A DNA stretch of 64,000 bases, taken from contig CAJODN010000003.1 in the NCBI GenBank assembly GCA_905233695.1, positions 63,542 through 127,541 of the forward strand, written 5' to 3'. Below, piece by piece: positions 38,559-46,815 of this stretch. Below the pieces are notes generated by a model, which did no database searches, was not told the DNA's origin, and saw only the letters and a program-made list of their open reading frames with translations. Source of the stretch: an uncultured Lachnospiraceae bacterium. GTDB lineage: Bacteria > Bacillota > Clostridia > Lachnospirales > Lachnospiraceae. A program made the position numbers and the translations under genes. Numbering within the stretch: the stretch's first letter is position 1; every line of letters begins with the position of its first letter.

Positions 38559-39506
38559 ATGTCAGAAAAGGAAACGCTTAGCTTGGTAGTCCCTTGTTAC
38601 AATGAGGAGGAAGCTCTCCCCATATTTTATGACGAGGCCTGCAAAGTAGTAAGCGACATGACAGAACTTAATATCGAATTCATGTTCATAGACGACGGCT
38701 CGAAGGACAACACCATGAAAGTCGTTAAGGAACTATCAGAGAAGGACGACCGCGTCCACTATGTATCCTTCTCCCGTAACTTCGGTAAAGAGGCCGCAAT
38801 CTACGCCGGTCTTGATAATGCTATCGGAGACTACGTGGCAATTCTCGACGCCGATCTTCAGGATCCGCCCTCACTTCTCCCGGAAATGATGGAGATAATT
38901 AAGACGAAGGATTGTGACTGCGTCGGCACAAGAAGAGTAGACCGTAAGGGTGAGCCTCCTATTCGGTCTTTCTTCGCGAGACGATTCTATCGTATTATGG
39001 ATAAGATCAGTCATACGGAAGTTGTGGACGGAGCACGAGATTTCCAGCTTATGAAACGTAAGGTTGTTAATGCGATTCTCAGTATGGGTGAATATAATAG
39101 GTTCTCCAAGGGTATATTCGGCTGGGTAGGATATAAGAAGGAATGGCTTGAATACGAGAATATTGAGAGATCTGCAGGAGAGACCAAGTGGTCATTCTGG
39201 AGCCTTTTTGTGTATGCAATTGACGGAATAGTTGCGTTCTCGACGGCGCCCCTTGTAATTGCAAGCATATCAGGAATAGTACTTTTCTTCGTTGCAATTA
39301 TAGGAATAATATTTATTATTGTAAGGACACTTGTATACGGCGACCCCACCAGCGGTTGGCCGTCCATGATATGTATCATGCTTCTGATCGCCGGCATCCA
39401 ACTCCTCTGCATGGGTATCCTCGGCCAATATATCGGCAAGACCTACCTGGAGACGAAGAGGAGGCCACTATACTTGGTTGAAGAAAGCAAGATAGGAGGT
39501 AAATAA
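38559..39506 (+). CDS. GtrB-type polyprenyl-phosphate glycosyltransferase (GT2)
   Basis: A 315-residue protein with a GT-A domain (LVVPCYNEEEALP, FIDDGSKDNT, ILDADLQDPP, GTRRVDRKGE) and two C-terminal helices, then a GQYIGKTYLE tail. This is the typical layout of GtrB, CsbB and YkcC proteins, which load glucose or another sugar onto undecaprenyl phosphate at the inner face. It is distinct from the helix-free GT2 at 2137, so the locus has two lipid-sugar synthases. It starts 9 bases after the mutase stop with only a weak ribosome binding site. Confidence 0.92.
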   Translation: MSEKETLSLVVPCYNEEEALPIFYDEACKVVSDMTELNIEFMFIDDGSKDNTMKVVKELSEKDDRVHYVSFSRNFGKEAAIYAGLDNAIGDYVAILDADLQDPPSLLPEMMEIIKTKDCDCVGTRRVDRKGEPPIRSFFARRFYRIMDKISHTEVVDGARDFQLMKRKVVNAILSMGEYNRFSKGIFGWVGYKKEWLEYENIERSAGETKWSFWSLFVYAIDGIVAFSTAPLVIASISGIVLFFVAIIGIIFIIVRTLVYGDPTSGWPSMICIMLLIAGIQLLCMGILGQYIGKTYLETKRRPLYLVEESKIGGK

Positions 39507-39668
39507 TAATCCGGTACTTCCAAGCTTGAAATAAGGCTTCAGTCATAAAATTATACTTGGAAGCACTCGATATAATACTTAGCAAGCGGCTGAGGAGCCA
39601 AGACCCGCTAAGCGACATTTCGTCATGAGCGTGCGGGTACTTGGTCCGAAGGCGCAGGAAAGAAACTC
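39507..39668 (+). other. Structured intergenic element with nested inverted repeats
   Basis: This 162-base gap is locally richer in GC than most gaps and holds two foldable units. CTTCCAAG (39517-39524) pairs with CTTGGAAG (39556-39563). CTTAGC-AA-GCGG (39578-39589) pairs with CCGCTAAG (39605-39612) around an inner GGCT-GAGG-AGCC hairpin. A further part, GTGCGGGTACTTGGTCCGAAGGCGC, follows just before the ribosome binding site AGGAAAG of cls. It resembles the palindromic intergenic repeats I associate with Lachnospiraceae genomes, but only one copy is present here. It could also be a leader RNA. Confidence 0.5.
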
Positions 39669-41252
39669 ATGGATAATCTAAAGGACTTCAAAGACACCGA
39701 ATTCGCGAAAAAAAGTAAAAAGGGTATCCACCACGTCATCTTCGGCAGAACCATGTTTATTATTCTTCTGCTTGCAGTCCAAATACTCATTATACTTGCC
39801 CTATTCTTCTGGCTCAACTTACAATTTACCATCTTCTACTGGGTGTTCTTTGGAATAGGTCTTCTTACCGCCATAGAAATATTCTCAACCGACTCGGATC
39901 CCACCGTTAAGCTAAGTTGGATAATTACCGTTCTCGGTCTGTCGTTCGTTGGCATTCTGTTATATTGGTTCACCAGATTCGACGTAGGTCACCACAGACT
40001 TAAGAAGAATGTATCTGATGTTACTGCCGAAGGAAAGAGTAAACAAAATGCTCCGATCGATGTTATAGAAGATATCAAGGTTAATGCCAAGAGCCTGTCT
40101 AACAGGAGCAATTATCTTATTAATGTCGGCGGATACTATCCGTATAAATCCAATAAGATTGATTATTATAATATCGGACAGGAAATGTTCCCCCATCTTC
40201 TCGAAGACTTGAAGAAAGCCGAGAAGTTTATTTTCATGGAATACTTTATTATCAAGGAAGGTACTATGTGGGGCGAAGTCCTTGAGGTGTTGGTGGAAAA
40301 GGCATCACAAGGCGTGGAAGTAAGACTAATCTACGACGGCATGAATGAATTCGTCAATCTTCCGCACAGATATCCGAAGGATTTGGAGACGTATGGTGTC
40401 AAATGTAAGATATTTGACCGAATAAGACCATTCGTATCTACCGCATATAACTACAGAGATCATCGTAAGATTCTTGTAATTGACGGTAAGACTGCCTATA
40501 CCGGCGGCGTCAATCTGGCAGATGAATATATTAATATCGATCCCCCCTTCGGAGTATGGAAAGATAACGGCCTTAAGGTAGAGGGGCCCGCAGTTGCGAC
40601 ATTTACAAGACTGTTCTTAGAATGCTGGAATCTAGGGAAAGAAGAATATGACTTCGGCGATTATATAAAGCTGGCGGAGAACGCGAAGAAGTACGAGGAC
40701 GAGAAGGGATATTCGATTCCATTTGGAGATAATCCTTTAGAGAAGGATAAGATTGCGGAGCAGATATATCTTGAAATTATCAACACGGCTAAGAAGTATG
40801 TACATGTTATGACGCCGTATTTTGTAATAGACGAAGTTGTATCCAATGCGCTGATATATGCGGCCAAGCGCGGAATTGATGTTAAGATAATGATTCCGCA
40901 TATTCCGGATAAGAAGGTTGCGTATGCAATTACCAAGAGCTTCCGTAAGAGGCTCGTAAGAGAAGGTGTTAAGTTCTATCAATATACGCCCGGATTCGTA
41001 CATTCCAAGGCGATAGTAAGTGACGGCAAGAAGGCAGTGGTTGGCTCTATTAATATGGATTACCGAAGCTTTTACCACCACTTTGAGAATGGAGTGTATA
41101 TGTATAAGACAGAGGTTATAGCCAAGGTAGAGAAGGACTTCCAAGACAGCCTCTTGGAGTGTCAGGAAGATACATTGGAGTCTATCAAGAAGGAGCCAAT
41201 ATTTGGTAAAATGGTTGGCGCTGTAGGAAGACTCATCGCGCCACTTATATAA
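39669..41252 (+). CDS. cls: Cardiolipin synthase, phospholipase D family
   Basis: A membrane enzyme of 527 residues that joins two phosphatidylglycerol molecules. Two to three N-terminal helices (residues 25-100) are followed by two PLD domains with intact HKD motifs: HRKILVID in the first and HSKAIVSD in the second, with GGVNLADEY and GSINMDYRS after them. The length is usual for the Firmicutes form with an N-terminal helix hairpin. It follows the structured intergenic element and precedes the GH3 gene by 11 bases. Confidence 0.93.
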   Translation: MDNLKDFKDTEFAKKSKKGIHHVIFGRTMFIILLLAVQILIILALFFWLNLQFTIFYWVFFGIGLLTAIEIFSTDSDPTVKLSWIITVLGLSFVGILLYWFTRFDVGHHRLKKNVSDVTAEGKSKQNAPIDVIEDIKVNAKSLSNRSNYLINVGGYYPYKSNKIDYYNIGQEMFPHLLEDLKKAEKFIFMEYFIIKEGTMWGEVLEVLVEKASQGVEVRLIYDGMNEFVNLPHRYPKDLETYGVKCKIFDRIRPFVSTAYNYRDHRKILVIDGKTAYTGGVNLADEYINIDPPFGVWKDNGLKVEGPAVATFTRLFLECWNLGKEEYDFGDYIKLAENAKKYEDEKGYSIPFGDNPLEKDKIAEQIYLEIINTAKKYVHVMTPYFVIDEVVSNALIYAAKRGIDVKIMIPHIPDKKVAYAITKSFRKRLVREGVKFYQYTPGFVHSKAIVSDGKKAVVGSINMDYRSFYHHFENGVYMYKTEVIAKVEKDFQDSLLECQEDTLESIKKEPIFGKMVGAVGRLIAPLI

Positions 41253-41263
41253 GGAGAGACATT

Positions 41264-43711
41264 ATGAGCATTAAGTACAGAGACATCATAGACGACATGA
41301 CACTGGAGGAGAAGGCCCACTTAATAACGGGCAAGGACATGTGGTCTACATATAACATAGACAGACTTCACATTCCTTCAATGACAACTTCCGACGGTCC
41401 TCACGGACTTCGTAAGCAGGAGGGCGACGACACCAATAACGTGGAATTTATAATGGGTTCACCTGCCACGTGCTTTCCGCCTGCGGCCACCATGGCCAAT
41501 AGCTGGGATGAAGAGCTTGGTGAAGAAGTAGGACGCGCTCTCGGTGAAGAGGCAATAAGCCAGGATGTAAATGTGATTCTCGGTCCCGGTCTTAATATTA
41601 AGAGAAGTCCCCTTTGCGGTCGTAACTTCGAGTATTTCTCTGAGGATCCCTATCTCAGCGGCAAGATGGCGGCATCTTATGTAAGAGGTATTCAGTCTCA
41701 AGGTGTGGCATCTTGTATTAAGCATTTTGCAGCCAACAGTCAGGAGTATCACAGAATGTGTTCTAACTCTGTTGTAGACGAGAGAACACTTCGGGAGATA
41801 TATACGACAGGCTTCGAGATTGCAGTTAAGGAAGGATCGCCACTTGCAATAATGTCAAGCTATAACGAGGTTAACGGCGTATATGCTTTTGAGAATCGCC
41901 ATCTAATCAAGCACATTCTAAGAGACGAATGGGGATTTAGAGGCTGCGTAATATCTGACTGGGGTGCTTGCAATGACATCGTTAAGAGTCTTAAGGCCGG
42001 TGGTAACTTGGAGATGCCGGGTTGTGGCGACGTTACGGCAGATGAAGTGATTAAGGCTGTCGAGGAACAGGATCTTGACGAAAGAATTCTCGATAAGAGG
42101 GTAAGCGAGCTTCTTGATGTAATTCTTTGGACTAATGAATTCAAGCATTATAAAGCAACATTTACAGAGGATGATAATCAGAACGTGCTCCTCGAGAAGC
42201 GAGAAGATACATCTTCCGATGACGATGCCCATCATGAATTGGCAAGGAAAGCGGCGAGAGAGTCAATCGTCCTTCTTAAGAATGAAGGCGCCATCCTTCC
42301 CCTTAAGAAGGGCAGGAAGGTTGCCCTAATCGGTCAGCTTGCGGAGAATATGAGAATTCAGGGCGGTGGATCTTCTATAGTTACTCCTAACAGAAAAGTT
42401 GAGTCCGTTGTCTCTAAGATTAAGGATTATGATATTGAGTACATAGGTTATGAACAAGGCTACGAGCTTGGAGAGGGAATTGACATTTCCAAGGAAGAGA
42501 AAGCGGTAGAGCTGGCCAAGAAATCCGACTGTGTGCTACTGTTCGCCGGTCTTGATGACTATACGGAGTCGGAGGGCTTCGACAGAGAGAGCCTTGATAT
42601 GCCTGCCAATCAAGAGTCACTTGTAGAGAAAGTGTGTATGGTTAATGAAAATGTTATTATGGTGCTCTTCGGCGGTTCACCAATCGCAATGCCCTGGATT
42701 AACAAGGTTAAGGCTATTGTTCACGGCTATCTTCCGGGACAGGCGGGAGCAGGTGCAATACTCGATGTATTAACGGGAGCGTTCAACCCATGCGGTAAGC
42801 TTGCGGAGTCATACCCTATGAATCTCGAGGATGTTCCTTGCAATAACTACTACCCCGGCAGGAGTAGGAACATTGTATATAAGGAAGGTCTCTATGTGGG
42901 CTACAGATATTACGATTCGACCGATACTCCGGTTCTGTTTCCATTCGGTTACGGACTTAGTTATACAACCTTTAGGTACTCTGATATCAGCGTGTCCGAG
43001 AAGGAAGTAACATTTGACATAGAGAATACCGGCGATGTTGCGGGAAAAGAAATAGCACAGGTTTACATCGGTCGCGAGGCGGGATCCGTATATCGCGTTA
43101 AGAAAGAGCTTAAGGGCTTTACGAAGATAAGCTTAGAACCCGGCGAGAAGAAGCATATAACAATTTCGCTCGATGATAAGGCATTTAGATACTATGATGT
43201 CAACACACTCAACTGGGTTGTAGAGCCCGGCACCTATACCATATATGTTGCTTCAAGCGTGACAGATGTAAGGCTTAAGAAGACGATTGATATCGGGCCT
43301 TGCATTTCCAATATTAAAAGCTTCTATTCCGGCGACATTAAGAACGTAAGCGATGAAGAATATGAGAAGCTATACGGCACGTCTCTTACGGAAGAGAAGA
43401 ACAACGGACTTATCGGAAGAAACGACAGCATATCAAGCCTCAAGCATTCTAAGAGCCTTGTGGGTAAGGTTATTGTGTCATATCTTAACTTTAAATATAA
43501 GCATAGCAAGAAAGACCTTAAAGAGAAGGCGAATCTTGCGGGAATCTTGGATATGCCGATTAGGGCTGTCGGTAAGCTTACGGGCGGAACCATGAATGCC
43601 AAGATGGTGGACAGTATCGTGGATGTTGCCAACGGTCATCCAATCAAGGGATGGTCAACGTTTTTCGAAGAAAAGAAGAAGCTTACAAAGGATAATCCAC
43701 AGAATAAATAG
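41264..43711 (+). CDS. Glycoside hydrolase family 3, beta-glucosidase-like
   Basis: An 815-residue enzyme without a signal peptide, so probably cytoplasmic. The N-terminal barrel has SDGPHGLRKQ, LGPGLNIKRSPLCGRNFEYF, KHFAANSQE and VISDWGA, whose Asp is the expected nucleophile. The second alpha/beta domain starts near residue 330 and holds LLFAGLDDYTESEGFDRESL. A fibronectin-III-like domain follows (GLSYTTFRYSDI, VAGKEIAQVYI). The last ~110 residues are a basic extension typical of some Clostridia GH3 proteins. Beta-glucosidase or xylosidase activity is likely; the exact sugar cannot be read. It starts 11 bases after cls. Confidence 0.92.
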   Translation: MSIKYRDIIDDMTLEEKAHLITGKDMWSTYNIDRLHIPSMTTSDGPHGLRKQEGDDTNNVEFIMGSPATCFPPAATMANSWDEELGEEVGRALGEEAISQDVNVILGPGLNIKRSPLCGRNFEYFSEDPYLSGKMAASYVRGIQSQGVASCIKHFAANSQEYHRMCSNSVVDERTLREIYTTGFEIAVKEGSPLAIMSSYNEVNGVYAFENRHLIKHILRDEWGFRGCVISDWGACNDIVKSLKAGGNLEMPGCGDVTADEVIKAVEEQDLDERILDKRVSELLDVILWTNEFKHYKATFTEDDNQNVLLEKREDTSSDDDAHHELARKAARESIVLLKNEGAILPLKKGRKVALIGQLAENMRIQGGGSSIVTPNRKVESVVSKIKDYDIEYIGYEQGYELGEGIDISKEEKAVELAKKSDCVLLFAGLDDYTESEGFDRESLDMPANQESLVEKVCMVNENVIMVLFGGSPIAMPWINKVKAIVHGYLPGQAGAGAILDVLTGAFNPCGKLAESYPMNLEDVPCNNYYPGRSRNIVYKEGLYVGYRYYDSTDTPVLFPFGYGLSYTTFRYSDISVSEKEVTFDIENTGDVAGKEIAQVYIGREAGSVYRVKKELKGFTKISLEPGEKKHITISLDDKAFRYYDVNTLNWVVEPGTYTIYVASSVTDVRLKKTIDIGPCISNIKSFYSGDIKNVSDEEYEKLYGTSLTEEKNNGLIGRNDSISSLKHSKSLVGKVIVSYLNFKYKHSKKDLKEKANLAGILDMPIRAVGKLTGGTMNAKMVDSIVDVANGHPIKGWSTFFEEKKKLTKDNPQNK

Positions 43712-43814
43712 TCACAATAGTTTAAAAATTTATACTAGAAAATAATAATATTTACTGTATAATTATTTCTATAGTCACTTTAATAACAAGACATAATATT
43801 TAAGGAGGGGTTTT

Positions 43815-45239
43815 ATGGATAAGGTAGAGAATCAGGAAGCATTCGAGGATGAAGATTTCTTCGAAGAGGAAAATGCAATTGACGAAATTAAGGGTAAGGT
43901 AGAAGGCGCTAAGAAGGATATTAAGGAGAAGAGAGAGGGTATCCACGAGAAGCTTTCGGAGAGAAGAGAAGCGGTTAAGGAGAGACTCGGCGAGAGAAGA
44001 GCTGAGCTTATGGATAAGTTCGCATCCGACAGTGCTGACTTAAAAGATACATTTTCAGAATATCTGGATACGGTCAGAGCAGACATATCGGCCAACAGAA
44101 CCGGATTCAATGTTCAGGATCAGGAGAAGAACAGGTTCATGCTTGAAGGGGATCTTGCGGAAGAAGGATACGACTGGTGGTGGCATTCATTCACCGGATA
44201 TAATAAGAAGACAGGCGAGCCGAAGACGTTCTTCATAGAATATTATCTCATTAATCCCGCTCTCGGCGGAAGCGACGTTGTATACGGTCAGCTTCTTGAG
44301 AATAAGGAAGTGGGAATCAGACCTTCGTATATGATGGTTAAGGCAGGAGCGCTCGGAGAGAAGCCGGTTCAGCTTCACAGATTTTTCCCATGGGATGAAG
44401 TAGAAGTAAGCAAAGCCGTGTCATTCGAAGTTAAGGCCGGCGACTGCTTATGTAACGAGAACAGGATTGTGGGAAATGTTAAGCTTACGAAGAAGGAAGC
44501 AAAGGAGCATCCCGAGTATATGTGCGACGGCGGAAGCATGTCGTGGGATCTCTTCATTGATAAGCAGGTTGCATTTAATGTGGGCGTCGGAACAGATAAG
44601 GCTGTAAGAGATGTTGCCAAGTATGAAATGGCATGGCACGCAGAAGGAATTAAGAGTGCTTACGGCGGAACTGTTACCCTCGGTAAAGAAGAGTACGTTA
44701 TTCGTCCCGACGATTGCTACGGATATGCCGATAAGAACTGGGGTAGAGATTATACAGTGCCTTGGATCTGGCTTTCATCTAATAACCTTGTCAGCAGAAT
44801 CTCAGGTAAGAGACTTGAGAATTCCGCATTTGTAATCGGTGGAGGACGCCCCGTTGTGGGATCTGTGGACTTGGAAGGTCAGCTTCTCGGAGCGGTGTGG
44901 TATGAAGGACAGCCCTTTGAATTCAACTTCGCTAAGCCACTCACACTTCCGAAGACACAGTTCAGAGTCGTGGAAGGTAAGAATAAGGTTACATGGAAGA
45001 TTATTCAGCAGACACCCGCAACTAAAGTATATACTTCCATTGAGTGCCAAAAGAGCGAGATGCTTAACAATAATTACGAGAACCCCAACGGCGATATCGT
45101 TCACAGTAAGCTGTGGCTCGGCGGTACGGGTACAGGATACGTTAAGATATATGAGCGTTCCGCTGACGGTCTTAAGCTTGATTGGAAGCTTCTTGACTAT
45201 ATCGAAGTTGAGAACTGCGGTTGCGAATATGGCGAATAA
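43815..45239 (+). CDS. Tocopherol-cyclase-like domain protein with coiled-coil N-terminus
   Basis: A 474-residue soluble protein. Residues 15-100 are charged and heptad-like (KEKREGIHEKLSERREAV), a probable coiled coil. The rest matches the tocopherol cyclase-like fold (Pfam Tocopherol_cycl, from memory): WWWHSFTGYNKKTGEPKTFF near residue 118, then GYADKNWGRDYTVPWIWLSS near residue 310. Bacteria without tocopherol carry such proteins with unknown role; lipocalin-like binding of a hydrophobic ligand is possible. AAGGAGGGG gives a very strong ribosome binding site. A TATAAT at 43758-43763 may be its promoter, but no good -35 is visible. Confidence 0.65.
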   Translation: MDKVENQEAFEDEDFFEEENAIDEIKGKVEGAKKDIKEKREGIHEKLSERREAVKERLGERRAELMDKFASDSADLKDTFSEYLDTVRADISANRTGFNVQDQEKNRFMLEGDLAEEGYDWWWHSFTGYNKKTGEPKTFFIEYYLINPALGGSDVVYGQLLENKEVGIRPSYMMVKAGALGEKPVQLHRFFPWDEVEVSKAVSFEVKAGDCLCNENRIVGNVKLTKKEAKEHPEYMCDGGSMSWDLFIDKQVAFNVGVGTDKAVRDVAKYEMAWHAEGIKSAYGGTVTLGKEEYVIRPDDCYGYADKNWGRDYTVPWIWLSSNNLVSRISGKRLENSAFVIGGGRPVVGSVDLEGQLLGAVWYEGQPFEFNFAKPLTLPKTQFRVVEGKNKVTWKIIQQTPATKVYTSIECQKSEMLNNNYENPNGDIVHSKLWLGGTGTGYVKIYERSADGLKLDWKLLDYIEVENCGCEYGE

Positions 45240-45284
45240 AGGACTGTGGATTTCGATTTTTCGAGATAAAAGCGAACATTTTCG

Positions 45285-45313
45285 TTGACAAATGCGGCAT
45301 ACTCTGATATATT
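45285..45313 (+). promoter_or_regulatory. Strong sigma-A promoter of the rplJL operon
   Basis: TTGACA at 45285-45290 and TATATT at 45308-45313 are spaced by 17 bases, with a TG dinucleotide at 45305-45306 that makes an extended -10. Transcription would start near 45320, just before the L10 leader. This is the strongest promoter seen in the window. Confidence 0.85.
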
Positions 45314-45321
45314 CTACAGGT

Positions 45322-45480
45322 ATGTTGCCAAAGACAGTAGGTGCGAAAGCGTAATTTTGGCTATTAAGTCAGTCCCTACCGAGGAACAATCATTAAGATA
45401 ATATAGTGCTTCTGTGTGAAGAATTATATTGTAAATGTATGATTATTACCCTCTTCGTCTTATGGCGAAGAGGTTTTTTG
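45322..45480 (+). ncRNA. Ribosomal protein L10 leader (autoregulatory mRNA element)
   Basis: The 5' untranslated region of rplJL holds the conserved L10-binding pattern GCCAAAGACAGTAGGTG...GTCCCTACCGAGG at 45327-45384, in which the AGACAGTAGGTG strand pairs with CCTACC through a kink-turn. It is followed by a second hairpin around 45401-45430 and an attenuator stem at 45450-45473. Free L10-L12 complex is known to bind this element and favour termination, matching r-protein supply to rRNA. The remainder of the 320-base gap (45240-45284 and 45481-45545) shows only the promoter and the ribosome binding site region. Confidence 0.88.
45450..45479 (+). terminator. Attenuator terminator of the L10 leader
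   Basis: CCTCTTCG (45450-45457) pairs perfectly with CGAAGAGG (45466-45473) over an 8-base loop and is followed by six T residues. It lies about 80 bases before the rplJ start codon and is the expected off switch of the L10 leader. Confidence 0.88.
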
Positions 45481-45559
45481 ATGTTTGCCTATATTGGTTG
45501 CAACGTGACCGGAGGCGACATGACGGTAACATAAGAAAATCTATAAGGAGGTATATATC

Positions 45560-46234
45560 ATGGCTAAAGTGGAACTTAAGCAGCCCATCATTCAGGAAAT
45601 CTCTGATAACGTTAAGGATGCTCAGTCAGTAGTCGTTGTGGATTACCGCGGACTAACAGTTGCTGAGGATACACAGCTTAGAAGAGAGCTTCGTGAAGCA
45701 GGTGTTACTTATAAGGTATATAAGAACACAATGATGAACTTCGCATTCAAGGATACTGATTTCGAGAGTCTTAAGGATGTACTTTCAGGCCCAAGCGCAA
45801 TTGCAATCTCTACTGATGATGCAACAGCTCCCGCAAGAGTAATTTCTAAGTTCGCGAAGGAAGCTCCCGCACTTGAGATTAAGGCCGGTGTTGTAGAAGG
45901 AACTTACTATGATGCAGACGGTATGAAAGCTATCGCATCTGTTCCCTCAAGAGACGAGCTCTTATCTAAGTTGCTTGGAAGCATTCAGTCACCTATCGGT
46001 AACTTCGCAAGAGTTCTTAAGCAGATCGCTGAGAACGGCGGTGCTGAAGGCGCTGACAGCGCAGCAGAGGACAAGGCTGAAGAGAAAGTAGAAGAGAAGG
46101 CTGAGGAAGCTAAGGCTGAGGAAGCTAAGGCAGAAGAGCCTAAGGAAGAAGCCAAGGCAGAAGCTACAGAGGAAAAGGCTGAAGCTAAGGAAGAAGCAGC
46201 TGAAGAAAAAGCTGACGATGCAAAAGAAGAATAA
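45560..46234 (+). CDS. rplJ: Ribosomal protein L10 with long acidic/lysine tail
   Basis: The stalk base protein that binds 23S rRNA and L7/L12 dimers. Residues 1-165 are a normal L10 (VVVDYRGLTVAEDTQLRREL, VYKNTMMNFAF, PIGNFARVLKQIAE). The protein then continues for about 55 residues made almost only of Ala, Glu and Lys (EEKVEEKAEEAKAEEAKAEE), giving 224 residues against the usual 165-175. The tail lies after the helix that binds L12, so it may extend the stalk. AAGGAGG stands before the ATG, and the L10 leader controls the gene. rplL follows after 33 bases. Confidence 0.96.
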   Translation: MAKVELKQPIIQEISDNVKDAQSVVVVDYRGLTVAEDTQLRRELREAGVTYKVYKNTMMNFAFKDTDFESLKDVLSGPSAIAISTDDATAPARVISKFAKEAPALEIKAGVVEGTYYDADGMKAIASVPSRDELLSKLLGSIQSPIGNFARVLKQIAENGGAEGADSAAEDKAEEKVEEKAEEAKAEEAKAEEPKEEAKAEATEEKAEAKEEAAEEKADDAKEE

Positions 46235-46267
46235 TATTTAATCAGAATAATAATGGAGGAAAAGAAA

Positions 46268-46648
46268 ATGGCTAAGATGACTACAGAAGAATTTATTGAA
46301 GCTATTAAAGAGCTTAGTGTATTAGAGCTTAACGAGCTTGTTAAGGCTTGTGAAGAAGAGTTTGGCGTATCTGCAGCAGCAGGTGTTGCAGTTGTAGCAG
46401 CAGGCGGAGAAGCAGGCGGCGCAGGCGCTGAAGAGAAGGATGAGTTCGATATCGAGCTTACAGAAGTAGGACCTAACAAGGTTAAGGTTATTAAGATTGT
46501 AAGAGAGGCTACAGGTCTTGGACTTAAAGAGGCTAAGGGTGTTGTTGACGGAGCTCCCGGAATTGTTAAGGAAGGCGTTGACAAGGCAACAGCTGAGGAC
46601 GTTAAGGCTAAGTTAGAGGCTGAAGGAGCTACTGTAACTCTTAAGTAA
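46268..46648 (+). CDS. rplL: Ribosomal protein L7/L12
   Basis: The flexible stalk protein that recruits translation GTPases. The N-terminal dimer domain ([21 protein letters not shown]), the Ala/Gly-rich hinge (residues 36-55) and the C-terminal domain with [20 protein letters not shown] are complete at 126 residues. The track's start at 46253 lies inside the ribosome binding site: that ATG is part of ATGGAGGAAAAG, so the true ATG is 46268. The gene is followed by a terminator and not by rpoB, so the common rplKAJL-rpoBC arrangement is broken here. Confidence 0.97.
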   Translation: MAKMTTEEFIEAIKELSVLELNELVKACEEEFGVSAAAGVAVVAAGGEAGGAGAEEKDEFDIELTEVGPNKVKVIKIVREATGLGLKEAKGVVDGAPGIVKEGVDKATAEDVKAKLEAEGATVTLK

Positions 46649-46680
46649 TCTGACTTATAGATTTTATATGAAATGTTTTA

Positions 46681-46713
46681 AGAGCTTGCATTGAGATATG
46701 CAGGCTCTTTTTG
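46681..46713 (+). terminator. Intrinsic terminator of rplJL
   Basis: AGAGCTTGCAT (46681-46691) pairs with ATGCAGGCTCT (46698-46708), with one T-G mismatch or wobble, over a 6-base loop and runs into TTTTTGT. It lies 32 bases after the rplL stop codon. Confidence 0.88.
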
Positions 46714-46734
46714 TATAAAAAATAACATTTCCCC

Positions 46735-46763
46735 TTTATACATACACTCTTTAATGTTATAAT
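46735..46763 (+). promoter_or_regulatory. Likely promoter of the PurF-like gene
   Basis: TTTATA at 46735-46740 and TATAAT at 46758-46763 are separated by 17 bases, downstream of the rplL terminator and about 53 bases before the PurF-like start codon. The -35 box matches only four of six consensus bases. Confidence 0.5.
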
Positions 46764-46815
46764 ATTATGTTGTATGGAAAAAGATTACTAACATAAATAA
46801 CGGAGACCAGCTATT

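Noticed and set aside
44839-45288. 149-codon forward ORF in a second frame of the tocopherol-cyclase-like gene
   Set aside because: It overlaps conserved codons of the main frame, runs into the rplJ promoter, and has Arg/Ser/His-rich shadow composition.
45985-46584. 199-codon reverse-strand ORF over rplJ and rplL
   Set aside because: Its Ser/Ala-repeat sequence is the reverse reading of the Ala/Glu/Lys tail of L10 and the Ala-rich hinge of L12, both well-supported genes.
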